64,000 bases of DNA from Pyropia yezoensis. Its lineage: Eukaryota; Rhodophyta; Bangiophyceae; Bangiales; Bangiaceae. Shown piece by piece: positions 44,315 to 54,900 of this stretch. The stretch spans positions 29,048,951 to 29,112,950 of the forward strand of contig CM020620.1 in assembly GCA_009829735.1 (NCBI GenBank), written 5' to 3'. The notes below the pieces were generated by a model. It was not told the origin of the DNA and ran no database searches. It was given only the letters and a program-made list of their open reading frames with translations. The first letter of the stretch is position 1. Each line of letters begins with the position of its first letter. The translations under genes and the position numbers were made by a program.

Positions 44315-44701
44315 AGCGGTTGTCCGTCTGTGACGTGCGGGTCGGAGAGGGCGAACAATCCCGAGCGGGAGGGGTAGCACCTGGCGGGCAAGGACCGCAC
44401 ACGCACGGCACGCGTTACTTATTCACGTCATCTATATTTGGAACGAGGAGCTGTAACTAAAGCGTTTCAAATATGTACTTTCGGGCAAGTGCCAGAACGG
44501 GCTGGCATTCTTCCTTTCGCAGCCCAGAGCGCGTTATAACGGCGTTATGTTTATACGAAGGCGTGTCTGCGAACGGGCCTGAATGCGCCACGAGCTCGTC
44601 GTTATTATGCGCATAATTTCTTGCCTTTATCGTCTGCGCTTGAAGGCACATAGACAGGTGACCGCAAAAAGGCCTTCTTAACTGAGCGTGCCCCCCCCTC
44701 C

Positions 44702-45664
44702 CTCACGCCTAGTTAAGGTGTGCAGCCTGGGTTTCTTTACACTAGCCTTTTCAAAGAAACGTGCAGCCCTGTGAGTGGCTGAGAAGAAAATTGGGGTTTT
44801 TTCATGACCCCAATTTTCACCCCACGCCACAGAGGCCGTGAGGGACGGTCGGGCGCAGCTCCGGTGACGCGGCCACCCGGATCTTGCGCATGAGTGTGTC
44901 CCCGCGAGTAGATCTACCCAACCCCTTGCACGACATTTCCACCCCTCCCCCCCCTCCGGTCGCCTTGACGCCTCCCCCTTCAACCCCCCCCCCGCCGGAG
45001 TCTGAAGGTGACAGCCCTTCCCCCATCAAGAACTCCATTCCTGTCGTCGTTACCCCGGGCATTCTCAGACATCTCTGAGATGCCCCGGGGAAGCGTCTGC
45101 AGGTGTACTATGAGGGTCGAAAGCCTCCGAGATGCAGAGGACAGTACATCCGCCACAGGTGGTAACGTCACAGTCATGGGGGGAATGCACCTTCCCCGAG
45201 ACGTGAAAATACGCCCCCTGCGCCGGGCCCACCCCTGTTTGACCTCACCAACCCCGGGTGTGGCGGGTAGTGAGCCTTTGGGGGGTGCACCGGGCGAGGG
45301 TGGTGGCCTTTGGGCGCTGTGCGAGGGGATGAGGTGGGGTGGGTGGCACTTCACTAAGGTGTGGTGTATTGTTCCGGCAGCCGTTCTTCGAGGAAAGGTT
45401 GACTCTCCACTATGCATTCTTTTCTAATCTTTTCTATTCTCACCTGCCCCACACGGCCGCGACAACGGGTGCAGGTGAACACGTGTACAATCTTCAACTT
45501 CCTGTGGCCCAAAGGAAGAAAAAGACCTGACACCTCGCTCTTGAGCCGATACGGTGACAGAATCTCCTCTCAGAGCGATCGAAATGATCTTCGTTGGCCA
45601 ATCAGGAGACGAAGGAGCCTGTGAAACCCAGGCTGCACAAAAAACGCCCTCTTAACTAGGCGTG
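44702..45664. mobile_element. Candidate DNA element bounded by inverted repeats
   Basis: The left arm 44702-44735 reads CTCACGCCTAGTTAAGG..TGTGCAGCCTGGGTTTC. The right arm 45623-45664 is its complement with about ten extra bases (GAAACCCAGGCTGCAC...CTCTTAACTAGGCGTG). A second, direct echo of the outer motif stands at 44672-44690 (CTTCTTAACTGAGCGTGCC). Both arms contain TTAA, so a TTAA-type insertion is possible, but the matching extends past TTAA on both sides and no clean target duplication is visible. The interior has Pro-rich frames on both strands with no known domain. Confidence 0.4.
44787..44817. repeat. Hairpin, 11-bp arms
   Basis: AAAATTGGGGT and ACCCCAATTTT flank a 9-base loop. It lies inside the candidate inverted-repeat element, 50 bases from its left arm. 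Confidence 0.8.
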
Positions 45665-46558
45665 CCCTCTTGGGTTTTGGTTTCACTGGTAGCTTTCACT
45701 CAAACTCAAGTTCAGCGAGACCAAGATCAGCCGATTATTAACTCACATCATTGAGAGATCGCTTGTGTCTACAGTCCTCGAGTTACGTCGTATTGGCACA
45801 GTTGATCGCACAGGAAAAACGTCAGAAAAATGCGATAGACATAAAACCAAAACCTGCTATTTGGTAGACTGGTCAGATTCTATTGCGTGCCCCAGCTCGA
45901 AAAGCGCCCTGCCTTCACATTCCCCAAAGAGCCCATTGATACTCTGAACGTGCCCGGAGCGCCTAAAGCGGCCGTTAGGAAGCACACTAAAGCAAGTTGC
46001 CACTACTGACCATCCACAATGCAGCAATAGTCGGGTATCTAGAGCACAACTAACCACGTCCATCCCAACGCTCCAAGTATTTTTTCTAGAATGCCACGTG
46101 TCGCACGTGGCGGCCTGTGAGTGGAGGGCCCATTTGCAAACCTGGTGCCCCAACCGATTCGGATGGACTTGCGTAGAACGACGTCAACGGGCGATGTACG
46201 ATTGGGCATCGACACACATAACGACGCTCCACTGTTTTCCATTTTTTAAAAAATGTAGAACGTGGCTGCCTGGCGTGTTGCATGTGTCGAGTGTACGCTG
46301 TCAATCGATCGGCTTTCGAAGCGCAATCGTCGCTTAGTGCATGGCTGTATGGCGTGACACGTCGGTGATCACGCGCGATCCTGGCCGGTCATGGGCGATC
46401 ATGAGCGATCGAGCTTCGGTCGTCGCTGGTCAATTTTCTTGAAACGGAGCCCTCGGCGTGCCACGACGCAGCCGTGGCGGTCCACGTCCCCGTGTTGGCA
46501 TGCGTGTGAGTCCCAACCTCAGCGATAGCAGCCCGCCGAGGCCTGCCACTGGTGGCGC
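45665..46558. other. Intergenic DNA with a double G-box
   Basis: No gene recognised. CCACGTG and CACGTGG stand three bases apart as an inverted pair at 46094-46110, typical of bZIP/bHLH target sites. An A/T palindrome ATTTTTTAAAAAAT lies near 46243, and GCGATC-type short repeats near 46375-46412. Confidence 0.4.
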
Positions 46559-47101
46559 GTGGCCGAGCATGGTCCTCCACGCCCCCCCAGTTCCTGGGAG
46601 ATATTAAGTGACCGCTTTCAGACGGCGTTGAATCGTGCGTGTGTGGCCACAGGCTGGTCTCCTGAGCGGCTGCTGGCCAGTGGCGACCACAGCGCCGCGC
46701 TGTCAACGCCCCCGCACTCCTATCGTGTGCGCTGCTCGCACCCGCAGGGGTGCATGGAGCCCGCCCACTGCACAACTGTGTGGCGCGACGCGGGAGTGGC
46801 GGCGTACGCCCTCGCTTGGGCGCCTCCCGTTGGCGCCTGGACGCTTTCTCGGGATCGTATGGCGCCGCCGGGTTTTCGACCTGCGGCGGGTGGGGGGGGG
46901 GGCGAAGGGGAGGTGGGGCTGGCGCCCGCGGCCACCGCCCAACGTAGGCCTACAGTGCCAGGGCGGGGTGTGTCGCGCCCCCCGCGCCACAAAAACCGCC
47001 GTCCGCGGGCAGCGGGAGGGTGGACGGCTTTGAGGGGGTCGTTGCTGAGCGCGGGCGCGCAGAAGACTCGTTCGGCGGCCGCCCCCTTTCGTGTGTGGTA
47101 G
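46559..47101 (+). CDS. Hypothetical protein, 180 codons open
   Basis: I do not recognise the family. The frame has no early ATG, so it may be an exon or chance. The first half looks protein-like (SDRFQTALNRACVATGWSP) and has a Cys/His group CSHPQGCMEPAHC that might bind a metal. The second half is Gly/Arg/Pro-rich. The G-run tandem array follows directly. Confidence 0.2.
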   Translation: MAEHGPPRPPSSWEILSDRFQTALNRACVATGWSPERLLASGDHSAALSTPPHSYRVRCSHPQGCMEPAHCTTVWRDAGVAAYALAWAPPVGAWTLSRDRMAPPGFRPAAGGGGGEGEVGLAPAATAQRRPTVPGRGVSRPPRHKNRRPRAAGGWTALRGSLLSAGAQKTRSAAAPFRVW

Positions 47102-47129
47102 AGAAGGGGGGTTTGGCGATCCACCCGCC

Positions 47130-47818
47130 TGATTGTCAGGACCAGGGGGTGCCGGATTGGCGGGTGGGCGGGGAAATGGCGCGGGAGGGTGCTCCTGGGG
47201 GGGGGGGGGGTGCGCTGGATGGTGGATCGCGCTGTGCCCCCCCCCCCCCTGAAATGTGCAGGAGGCGTGGGGAGCGCCCTACCCCGCCCAGCGCTTAGTT
47301 CGAGGGGGGGAGGACACTCCGCGGGATGAGGGGGCGCCAGATTGGCGGGAGGGCGCCGGATTGGCGGGGTGGCGGGGTGGGTGCGCGGAAGGGCACTTCC
47401 GGGGGGGGGGGGGTGCGTAGGTTAGATTGTGTGTCGCGCTGTGCCTCCTCCCCCTGAACAGGGCAGATGACGTGAGGGGCGGCTCCCCCGCCGCCCAACG
47501 CTTGATTGTGAGGGCGAGGCAGACCCCGCGGGACAAGGGGGCGGCCGATTGGCGGGGGGGCGGGGGGGGGGGCGCGAGAGAGCGCTTCTGGGGGGGGGGG
47601 GGGCGTGGGATACAACGTAGGTCGCGCTGCGCCCCCCCCCCCTGAATTGGGCAGAAGGGTTGGGGGGCGCCCCCCCACCCACCCAGTGCTTGACCTGAGA
47701 GCGGGGGCACCCCCCTGGATGGCGTTCTGAGGGGGGGGGGGGGGGGTGGCGTTTGCACCAGGCGCGCCCCCCCCGTGCAACACGGTCAGATGGGGAGCGG
47801 TGGCGCCCCCCGATTTGA
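47130..47818. repeat. Tandem array of G/C-homopolymer units (about 3.5 copies of 165-200 bp)
   Basis: Units begin near 47132, 47299, 47495 and 47694. Each has GGGGGCG-GCC-GATTGGCGGG or a variant, then a run of 12-15 G, then a CGCGCTGTGC-like part, a run of C, and ends in CAGCGCTTAG / CAACGCTTGA. The fourth unit is partial. Neighbouring units differ at many positions. Frames across it are artefacts of the repeats. Confidence 0.8.
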
Positions 47819-48177
47819 GTGGGGAGGTGGCGCGCCGTCCTGCGCGGCAGGCTCGACCCGTTTCCCTTCGCCGTGGTCGCCGTCCCCTTCCCGCCCCCGC
47901 CAACATGCCCGCGCGCTCTTTGCTTTCCCGCGTGCGGCCCCTGCCTGGCTTCGCGGGGTGCGGGGCTCGCTGCCCTCTCCCGCGCGCCGTCACTCACGCA
48001 CACCACCACAACACACTCTTCTTGCCCGCCGTGAGCCACCGTTAGGACGACGGCGGCCGGTACGCCGCGAGCAGGAAGCGGCCGCTGCGCGACCCCCTCG
48101 GCCGCTATGCGGATGAGTGGGGCCGTTGGGGGGGCCCCCCGCCCCCACCCCCCCCCGTGTGCTCCTTCCATTGCCAC

Positions 48178-48831
48178 ATGGGCTATGTGTGCCCCTGCCA
48201 GTCGCCGGCGCGCCCGCTCTGGCGTTCTTTCGGGGCCGGACCCGCCGATCCCCGCCGCTCACCACTGCCTCATTGTCACAGCCATCCACCCCACCCCGCA
48301 TCTCCGGGGGCGCCGGCGCGTCGCCTTCTCTGGGAGCTGGACTGCGGTCGGGGTGGCTTCGGTCGCCCCCCCCCGCCCCCCCCGCTACACTACGACGAGG
48401 ACGCTGACGACGAGAACGGTTGGCCGCGCCCGACCCCCCCTCCAAACGATGAGTACCTGCCGCCGCCGTATCGGCAGCGCACCCGCGACGGCTGGTCGCC
48501 GACCTACCGACCTGCAGGGGGGCCGAGAAGCTTGGGCCCGCCCGCCAGCCGCTGCCCTTCGCGTCCGCCGCCGCCGCAGCGGTTTGATGGCCGCCTCGAC
48601 GACGGACGTGGCTACAACCCGCCCTTCCACCGGCATCAGAGGGCGGCCTCGCCGCCGCGGGCGCCGCCGCCTCCCGCGCCGCCGCTCCCTCCGCGTGGCC
48701 CGCCCCTGCCGCCCAACTACCGCGGGGTTGACGCTGACGACCGCCCTCGCCGCCCTCATGGGCGACCCCCGCGCCCCCCGCCGCGCTACGAGCGTCCGCA
48801 ACATGGGCACGCAACGGAGTTGGACGAGTAA
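48178..48831 (+). CDS. Pro-rich acidic protein, probable N-terminal part of the NAM/Myb-like gene
   Basis: 217 codons from the ATG at 48178. Low-complexity but protein-like: PPPPPPLHYDEDADDENGWP, PTPPPNDEYLPPPYRQRTRD, PPPQRFDGRLDDGRGYNPPF, PPRYERPQHGHATELDE. Tyr/Asp-spaced Pro stretches are not expected from random GC-rich DNA. It ends in TAA within 30 bases after the start of the SANT-like frame (48803), which is shifted by one base. The two are therefore either overlapping genes, exons, or one gene with a frame shift near 48800-48830. I favour one original gene. Confidence 0.4.
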   Translation: MGYVCPCQSPARPLWRSFGAGPADPRRSPLPHCHSHPPHPASPGAPARRLLWELDCGRGGFGRPPPPPPLHYDEDADDENGWPRPTPPPNDEYLPPPYRQRTRDGWSPTYRPAGGPRSLGPPASRCPSRPPPPQRFDGRLDDGRGYNPPFHRHQRAASPPRAPPPPAPPLPPRGPPLPPNYRGVDADDRPRRPHGRPPRPPPRYERPQHGHATELDE

Positions 48832-50851
48832 GGAGCTGGAGGTGCTCGGTAAGAGGTTTTTGGCTGTGAGCAACGACCCTATCAAGGGGACCTATCAGAG
48901 GAGCGCTGAGTTTTTGGCGGCTGTGTCAGAGGCGAACGACGAGGCGGTGCTGGGAATTGCGGACTATGTGGCGCGGACGGTGAGCGCAGTGAAGAAGGTG
49001 ATGGGCATGGCCAAGAAGGGGGTAAGCGCATTTGCGTCCATCTGGCTGGCCGTGCAGCGGACGGACCTGACTGGCAACCCAGACGAGGCGGCGATGATTT
49101 TGGGGGCCCTTGCCCACAGCAAGTGGCAGCCCGTCTACGCAGCGATCCAGACCCACCAGCGTCGTATTGACGGGACAGCCACTGCCGCGGACAAGCACAA
49201 GCACTACCACCATGAGGAGAGTGTGCCATGCTGGAGGGGGATGCGGGAGTACGACAAGTGGAGTGGGTCGGCTGGGGCTTGTGGTATAAAACTGGATCCT
49301 CTCAGACACGTGTCAATATCCCTCGGAGGAAAGGGACAGGTAACACAGAAAGGGGAACTACGAGAGTGGTATGCCTGTTGCCTCACGTGCCTGCTCGCGG
49401 AGCAAACAGATACGCACGGTAGTGCACACGGGGAAGAGGGAAGCAAACGCGCAGTTGCCTTTTTCCTGAGGGCGCGGGCCAAGGGGGCCTCGCTGTCCCT
49501 CTTGACGTGCATCCGGCGGAGCCTCGGCACGCTGGCCAGGTAGCCCCCCAATATATCCGAGTGGCCCCGACACGAGTCTAACCTCGTCAGGTCGGGGGCC
49601 ACTATCACCACTTATTCTATTCCCACTCACTAATCTCACACTCAAATTCTCTCAAATCAAGTCCCTCACAAGTATGCAAAAACCCATCAGAAATCCCTCT
49701 CTCACGTGTGGGTAGCGTAGTCCACCGCATCCCAGTGCCGGGCACGGGCCACGGCCGCCAACCATTACCACACGGCGGGCGTATTCTGGCACCTGGTGCC
49801 CTCTGGTCACAGTCCCGGGTCGGCGCCAAGTCGGGACCAGGGATGCTACAGGGCTTTTGGTAGTAGCCTCTCCGGTGGTGAGAGCAGCGACAGTGACAGC
49901 GACGACGACGACGACTCTGAAGATGTCGGAGACAGCGACAGTGGATCTAGACGCAGTGCAGGCGCTGCACGCGCAAGTGCCGGCGGTGTTACTGCCGGTG
50001 CTGGTGGTGCTGCGGTAACTCGAGCTGCGGGTGGTGCGGTGGGTGCTGGAGGGGCATCTCGGGCTGGCAAGTCCCCGCGCGCCGCCCGCCCATTTAAGCG
50101 CCGCCATATGGGCACAAAGGCGGCCAAGCGGCAAAAAGCTGAGAAGCTGAGCATGTCCAGGGAGATGGAGGCCAGCACAGCTGCCCTTGAGGCTTTTGCC
50201 AACGCTTCCAAGTAGCGGTCCTCTATCCTACTTTTCAACCAACATTAGATGCGGATTACTGAGGAGGCGAAGATGTTCAGACAGGCCAAGGGCCACGCTG
50301 CACTGGCCGCCGCTGGCATCACTATGGACGAGAGCGCTCCTGCTGCTGTGTCTGCAGCTACTCCTGCACGACCGGCAGTGTATGAGATCGGTGACGACGA
50401 GTAGGAGCAGCCACCCCCGCCACCTCCCCAGGCCCCGCCCGCTTAGGAGTCACGCCCACGGTCGGGAGCCCCTGGTAATGAAGCTGCTGTACCGGATGGA
50501 CCTGATCCGGCCGCAACTACGGCCACTGACGCTGTTGGACCGGTTTCCACAGAAACCCCCCCACCCTCTGCAACTGATGGACCTGCTGCGGCTGCGCCGC
50601 AGACCCCTGAACCCCCGACACCGGCGGTTGTGCCGACGAAGCGGACGCATAGGACCGAGTCTCCGCGGCGCAAAGCCGCCACAGCCGAGAGGCGCCTCAA
50701 CCGCGCGCCTATGACCACCGTGCCCCTCTCTGAGGACGAGCCCGACTACCCTCTTTTTTTTTTTTTTTCGCCCCCCGTTACAGCTGCAGGACATCATGTG
50801 GACACGATGTCCTCCGGTTCATCCGCCAGCAGCGACTCGCACTGCACCTAG
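48803..50851 (+). pseudogene. NAM/Myb-like (PIF/Harbinger ORF1-type) protein, split by a solo LTR
   Basis: The ATG at 48803 opens MGTQRSWTSKELEVLGKRFL, VSNDPIKGTYQRSAEFLAAV and a second half with W/H spacing (AHSKWQPVYAAIQTHQRRID). This is the layout of the SANT/NAM-associated proteins that accompany PIF/Harbinger transposases and bind their DNA. After codon 159 (49279) a solo LTR plus 5-bp duplication intervenes (576 bases, a multiple of three). The same frame resumes at 49856 with FGSSLSGGESSDSDSDDDDD, a basic FKRRHMGTKAAKRQKAEK (likely NLS), MEASTAALEAFANASK, RITEEAKMFRQAKGHAALAA and a Pro/Thr-rich tail with TKRTHRTESPRRK, ending at TAG 50849-50851. Four in-frame TAG codons (50213, 50246, 50402, 50444) interrupt the second part. 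No TAA or TGA occurs in this frame over that stretch. Probably dead, but recently so. Confidence 0.6.
49280..49850 (-). repeat. Solo LTR of the E family inside the NAM/Myb-like gene
   Basis: 571 bp, matching the 5' LTR of element E end to end (TGTGGTATAAAAC to GATGCTACA). The 5-bp target duplication GGGCT is intact on both sides (49275-49279 and 49851-49855). With the duplication it adds 576 bases, so the host frame on both sides stays in register, although the LTR itself contains stops. Confidence 0.95.
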
Positions 50852-51382
50852 CGCTGCACATTTTTTGTTTTCTTACTTTTTTTTGGATCTTTGTGACGAC
50901 TATGTACTTGCTGTTCATATTGGACCTGTGCTACGAGTGGCAGCTATTAGACCTCTTGCAGCTTGAGTATTGGCTGCGCATGAGCAAAGGTATTTCTTTT
51001 GCCCAATTCGGCAGGAGTCGCTTTTGCCCACATGCGTGTCCGACTGAGGGGGGAAGGTGTCCGCCACAACATTCGTGGAAGGGAGCTGTATGGTGAAGCG
51101 CAGCGAAGCGCCGCCCGCGACCGCACACTCGTGCTCGCGCGGTCCCTCGCTCGCCACCCTACGCCCACCCTCAACGCACGCGCGGTACGACGGCGGATAA
51201 CCTACTCAGTGTTGGTCGGTCGCGCGCAACACGTGCGCGCGAAGAAGACGTCCGCGGAGAAGACGGGTGCGAGGGGGATGAGCTTGACGTCGGTCGTTCT
51301 CGGGTTCTAGGATTCAAAGGTGTTTATGGCGATGGGCTTGAGTCCTCCCTCCATTCTCCACCCTCGGTCGCAGGCACGCACG
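50852..51382. other. Intergenic DNA, no gene recognised
   Basis: Follows the NAM/Myb-like gene. T-rich just after its stop (50865-50890). The rest has no recognisable domain. The part after about 51240 may already belong to the 3' LTR of element D. Confidence 0.4.
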
Positions 51383-51917
51383 CTTTTATACCCTCTGGCA
51401 CACCCCTCGGGTCGCTCACAGGGCCCTCGGCGTAGTCCCTCTTGTTTGCCACACCAGGTGGTCCGAAAACGCAGGTCAGCACTCGTCGCGGCACACCCCA
51501 CTCTCAAAAGGGTCAACCCGAGGGGGTGGGCTACTTCCAAGATCGTTCTTGCATACTATTGGTAAGCACGTTTCACGCTCCTAAACGCTGTCCCAGAGGC
51601 TGGGAACGGGATATGCGATACTATTGGTTCCCGTCGAGCTATGGCAATTCCAGCACCATTATTGGCCTTCCATAATGGGCCCTCTGGAGGGGTCCCAGGG
51701 CCACTGTAAGCCACGCATCCTGCCACGTGTCAAAATATATTGGTGGAAGATCTTTGGGGGGTTCAAGGTTCATCCGGAAGGCGTTCGAAGCTTTCGGAAG
51801 AATCTAGAATCCACAGGATGCGGTCCGAAGAAGATCACAGATCAAGTACGGATGTAGTTAGCATGACATCAGTGGCTTGACGACCGAATTGGATCAAGTA
51901 AGGGTTGAACCCTTACA
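51383..51917 (-). repeat. 3' LTR of element D (left border unresolved)
   Basis: The right border is set by TGTAAGGGTTCAACCC (minus strand, ending at 51917) next to a polypurine tract (plus strand TCTCCCCCCCCTG, 51918-51930). The LTR tip is a perfect 19-base palindrome, GTAAGGGTTGAACCCTTAC. A minus-strand TATA box TATAAAAG lies at 51383-51390. I could not find the left border or a matching 5' LTR. Confidence 0.55.
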
Positions 51918-54900
51918 TCTCCCCCCCCTGAAGACGCTCCCCGCTTGTGGAACGCCCGGAGTAGAGCAGGAGCATGGAGGTCCGCCTCCGAGATCCATTG
52001 GTTCTCCGTGTCATCGTAGCCTTTCCATGACACCAGATACTGCGTACGACCGCGTCGCTGGCGGGAGCGCAGGATCTTGTTGATTTCGTACTCCACAGTG
52101 CCGTCAGTCAGGGCAACCGATGGAGCTGGAACAGGGCGACGATCGAAGTTCTTGTCAGCCCTGTAAGGCGTCAGCAGGCTGGCGTGGAACGCATTGTGTA
52201 CCTTGCGTTCTAGGATAGTGGTGGGCAGGTCTAGTCGGAAGGTCACCGGAGTAACAGCCTCCGTGATGCGGTAGGGTCCCGAGTACTTGGGCATCAGCTT
52301 GCGCGCCCCTTGATATGACTCAGGCATCAGGTTCTTGGTGCTTAGTAGGACGTAGTCGCCGACCTTCAGGTCGCAGGCACGCCGAGATCGATTGGCGTAC
52401 GCAGCTCGGTAGGCATTCGCTTGACGGATCGCGTCCGTTGCCGTCTTGTGAGCCGCGCTCAGAGATGAAAGCCATTCCGCTAAAGCAGGTACCTTGTCGT
52501 TCGTTCCCCGAATGAGGTCAAAGGGGACGGTCTTGGGGTTGAATCCGTACGCCAGATAAAACGGCGTGTGAGTCGTAACGGAATTCGTGGATTGGTTGTA
52601 CGCCACTTCCACGTCCGTGAGAAGAAGGTCCCAGTTCGATTGATTGTGGTCGACAAAGCAGCGCAGCACTTCTTCGATCTTCTTGTTCATGATCTCCGTC
52701 TGTCCATCGGTCTGCGGGTGGTACGCTGACGAAGGGCGCAGTCGCACACCCATCTTATCCATCAGCGCCTTCCAGAACTTGGACATGAAGAAAGGGTCTC
52801 GGTCGCTTATGATGCTTGCAGGTAGACCGAAGTTTCTATACACGTGGTCGTAGAACAGCTTGGCCACGTGGGGCGCCGAGGCACCGCTCTTGGTCGCTGC
52901 TAGGCGTATCATCTTCGACAGTCGGTCGACGACGACCAGCGGACCAGTGTGCCCTCGGGCAGTCTTGGGCAGTGGTGTGTTGAAGTCCATAGAGACGCTT
53001 GACTATCGCTTCTTCGCTGGTTCTAGTGGTTGGAGGTGACCCAGAGGTGATTCCGTTATGCTCTTATTGCGTTGGCAAGGATCACATGTCTGCACGTATT
53101 CTTTGACGTCTTGTCTCAGCTTCTTCCAGTAGAACTTATCTACCAGGTTCTTGGTTGTCTTGCGAACTCCCATGTGCCCTTGGCTTGGCACATCGTGATG
53201 TTCGTGGAGTACAGCAAGTCGGTGAGTACCAGCGGGGATGCACGTGCGGTCACCTATGAGTAACAACCCCTTGTCTATACGGTAGGGCAGCACCGGGTTC
53301 TCGTAGAGTTTGGAAAACTCGGGGTCCGCATGGTACTCACTGTGGAGCGTAGCGAGCTTGTCTGGGTCCACCTCGAAGGTCATGAGGTTGTTCACTTGAA
53401 GCCCATTCTCGGGTTCCTTGGAAGTCCGTGATTCTCCAGGACTCCTTGGCTCTTGTTCTTTCTCTGGTTCTTTGATTGTCCGTGGTTCTTTGGTTTTCCG
53501 TGGTTCTTTGGTCTTCCGTGGTTCTTCGTTTTTCTCGGGTTTGATGGTTGTTCTCGGTAGCGCCTTGCGTAGTACGCGCTCCAAGAGTTCAGCGTTAGCC
53601 TCGGTTCGAGGTTCGACATTCTCGTCCTTCCTCGAGAGGGCATCCACTACCACGTTCTTTGGTCCAGGCACAGGCTTGATGCGGAAGTCGCATTGCTCCA
53701 GCGTCTCCAGCCAGCGCACTTGCCGATCATTCAGCTTGTCTTGGGTTCAAAGGTAGCGAAGGGATTCGTGGTCGGTATGAACGTCAAAAGATCGTCCATG
53801 CAGGCAACACCGCCAGTGTCTAATAGCCTGAACAATGGCCAACAGCTCCCTTTCTCGTATGGTGTACCGCTGTTCGTGAATGCTCAGTGTCTGCGAAAAG
53901 AAGGCCACTGGGCGACGTCCCATACCGTCGTCCTGTTCTAGAGCAGCCCCTACAGCGCAGCCACTGGCGTCCGTGGACACAATCACGGGCAGGTCTGGGT
54001 CAAACGGCCGCAGCACAGGCGCACTCGCCACTCGCTCCTTGAGCGTGCGGAAAGAATCTTCATGCGCTTTTGTCCATGCAAATTCGATGTTCCCAGTCAA
54101 CTCCGTCAGTGGTTTAGCAATCTCCGCCATACCGCGTACAAATCGCCGGTAGAAGTTGACAAGGCCCAGGAAAGACTGCACATCCTTCTTGGTCCTAGGA
54201 GTCCGCCACATCCGGATGGACTCGGTTTTCGTGCGTTCCATCTCAAAGCCATTCGGCGACACGACATGGCCGAGAAAATCGACGGATGTACGACCAAACT
54301 CGCACTCAGACAGCTTTGCATACAGCTTGTGCTCTCGCAGCGTCGTAAGCACTTTCCGCAGATGAAACAGGTGCTCGTCTACAGAATTGCTGTATATCAG
54401 GATGTCGTCCAGGTAGGCACAGACGAAGCGGTCGATGTATGGCCGGAGGACGTCGTTCATAAGATTTATGAACGCCGACGGGGCGTTGCACAAACCAAAT
54501 GGTAAAACGAGGAACTCGAACAGCCCATACCGCGCTCGAAAAGCCGTCAGTGGGATCGACTCGGGGTCCATCCGAATCTGGTGATAGCCAGACCGGAGAT
54601 CCAGCGTTGAAAAGATCTTGGCGCTGCGAAGGTTGTCAAAGGTGTCGTCAATACGTGGCAGCGGGTAGCAGTTCTTGATTGTTTGCTTGTTCAGTGCCCG
54701 GTAGTCAATGCAAAGACGGAATCCCCCATCTTTCTTGACCGCAAAGAGTACCGGTGCACCCCATGGAGAAGTGCTTGCTTGTATAAAGCCCTTATCCAGC
54801 AGGTCGCAAATCTGCCGGAGAAGTTCTTCGCACTCCGCTTCGGACAGACGATAGATACCCTCTTTATGGGGTGCGGCGTCGTCCACGAGATCGATCTTGA

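Larger units (their letters stand above)
43827..44579. mobile_element. PIF/Harbinger deletion derivative (753 bp) with TGA target duplication
   Basis: Terminal inverted repeats of 39-40 bases: 43827-43865 on the left and 44540-44579 on the right. They share GGCCCGTTCGCAG and TTCGTATAAACATAACGCCG with a short mismatched spacer. The 3-bp duplication TGA lies outside both ends (43824-43826 and 44580-44582), as PIF/Harbinger transposons make. Inside are a large palindrome (43892-43950) and a remnant of the transposase N-terminus on the minus strand. The catalytic part is missing, so the copy cannot move by itself. Confidence 0.9.

Noticed and set aside
50213-50446. Reassignment of TAG to a sense codon in this organism
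   Set aside because: The intact glycyl-tRNA synthetase gene ends at TAG, and GC-rich codon usage explains an excess of TAG among nonsense mutations.
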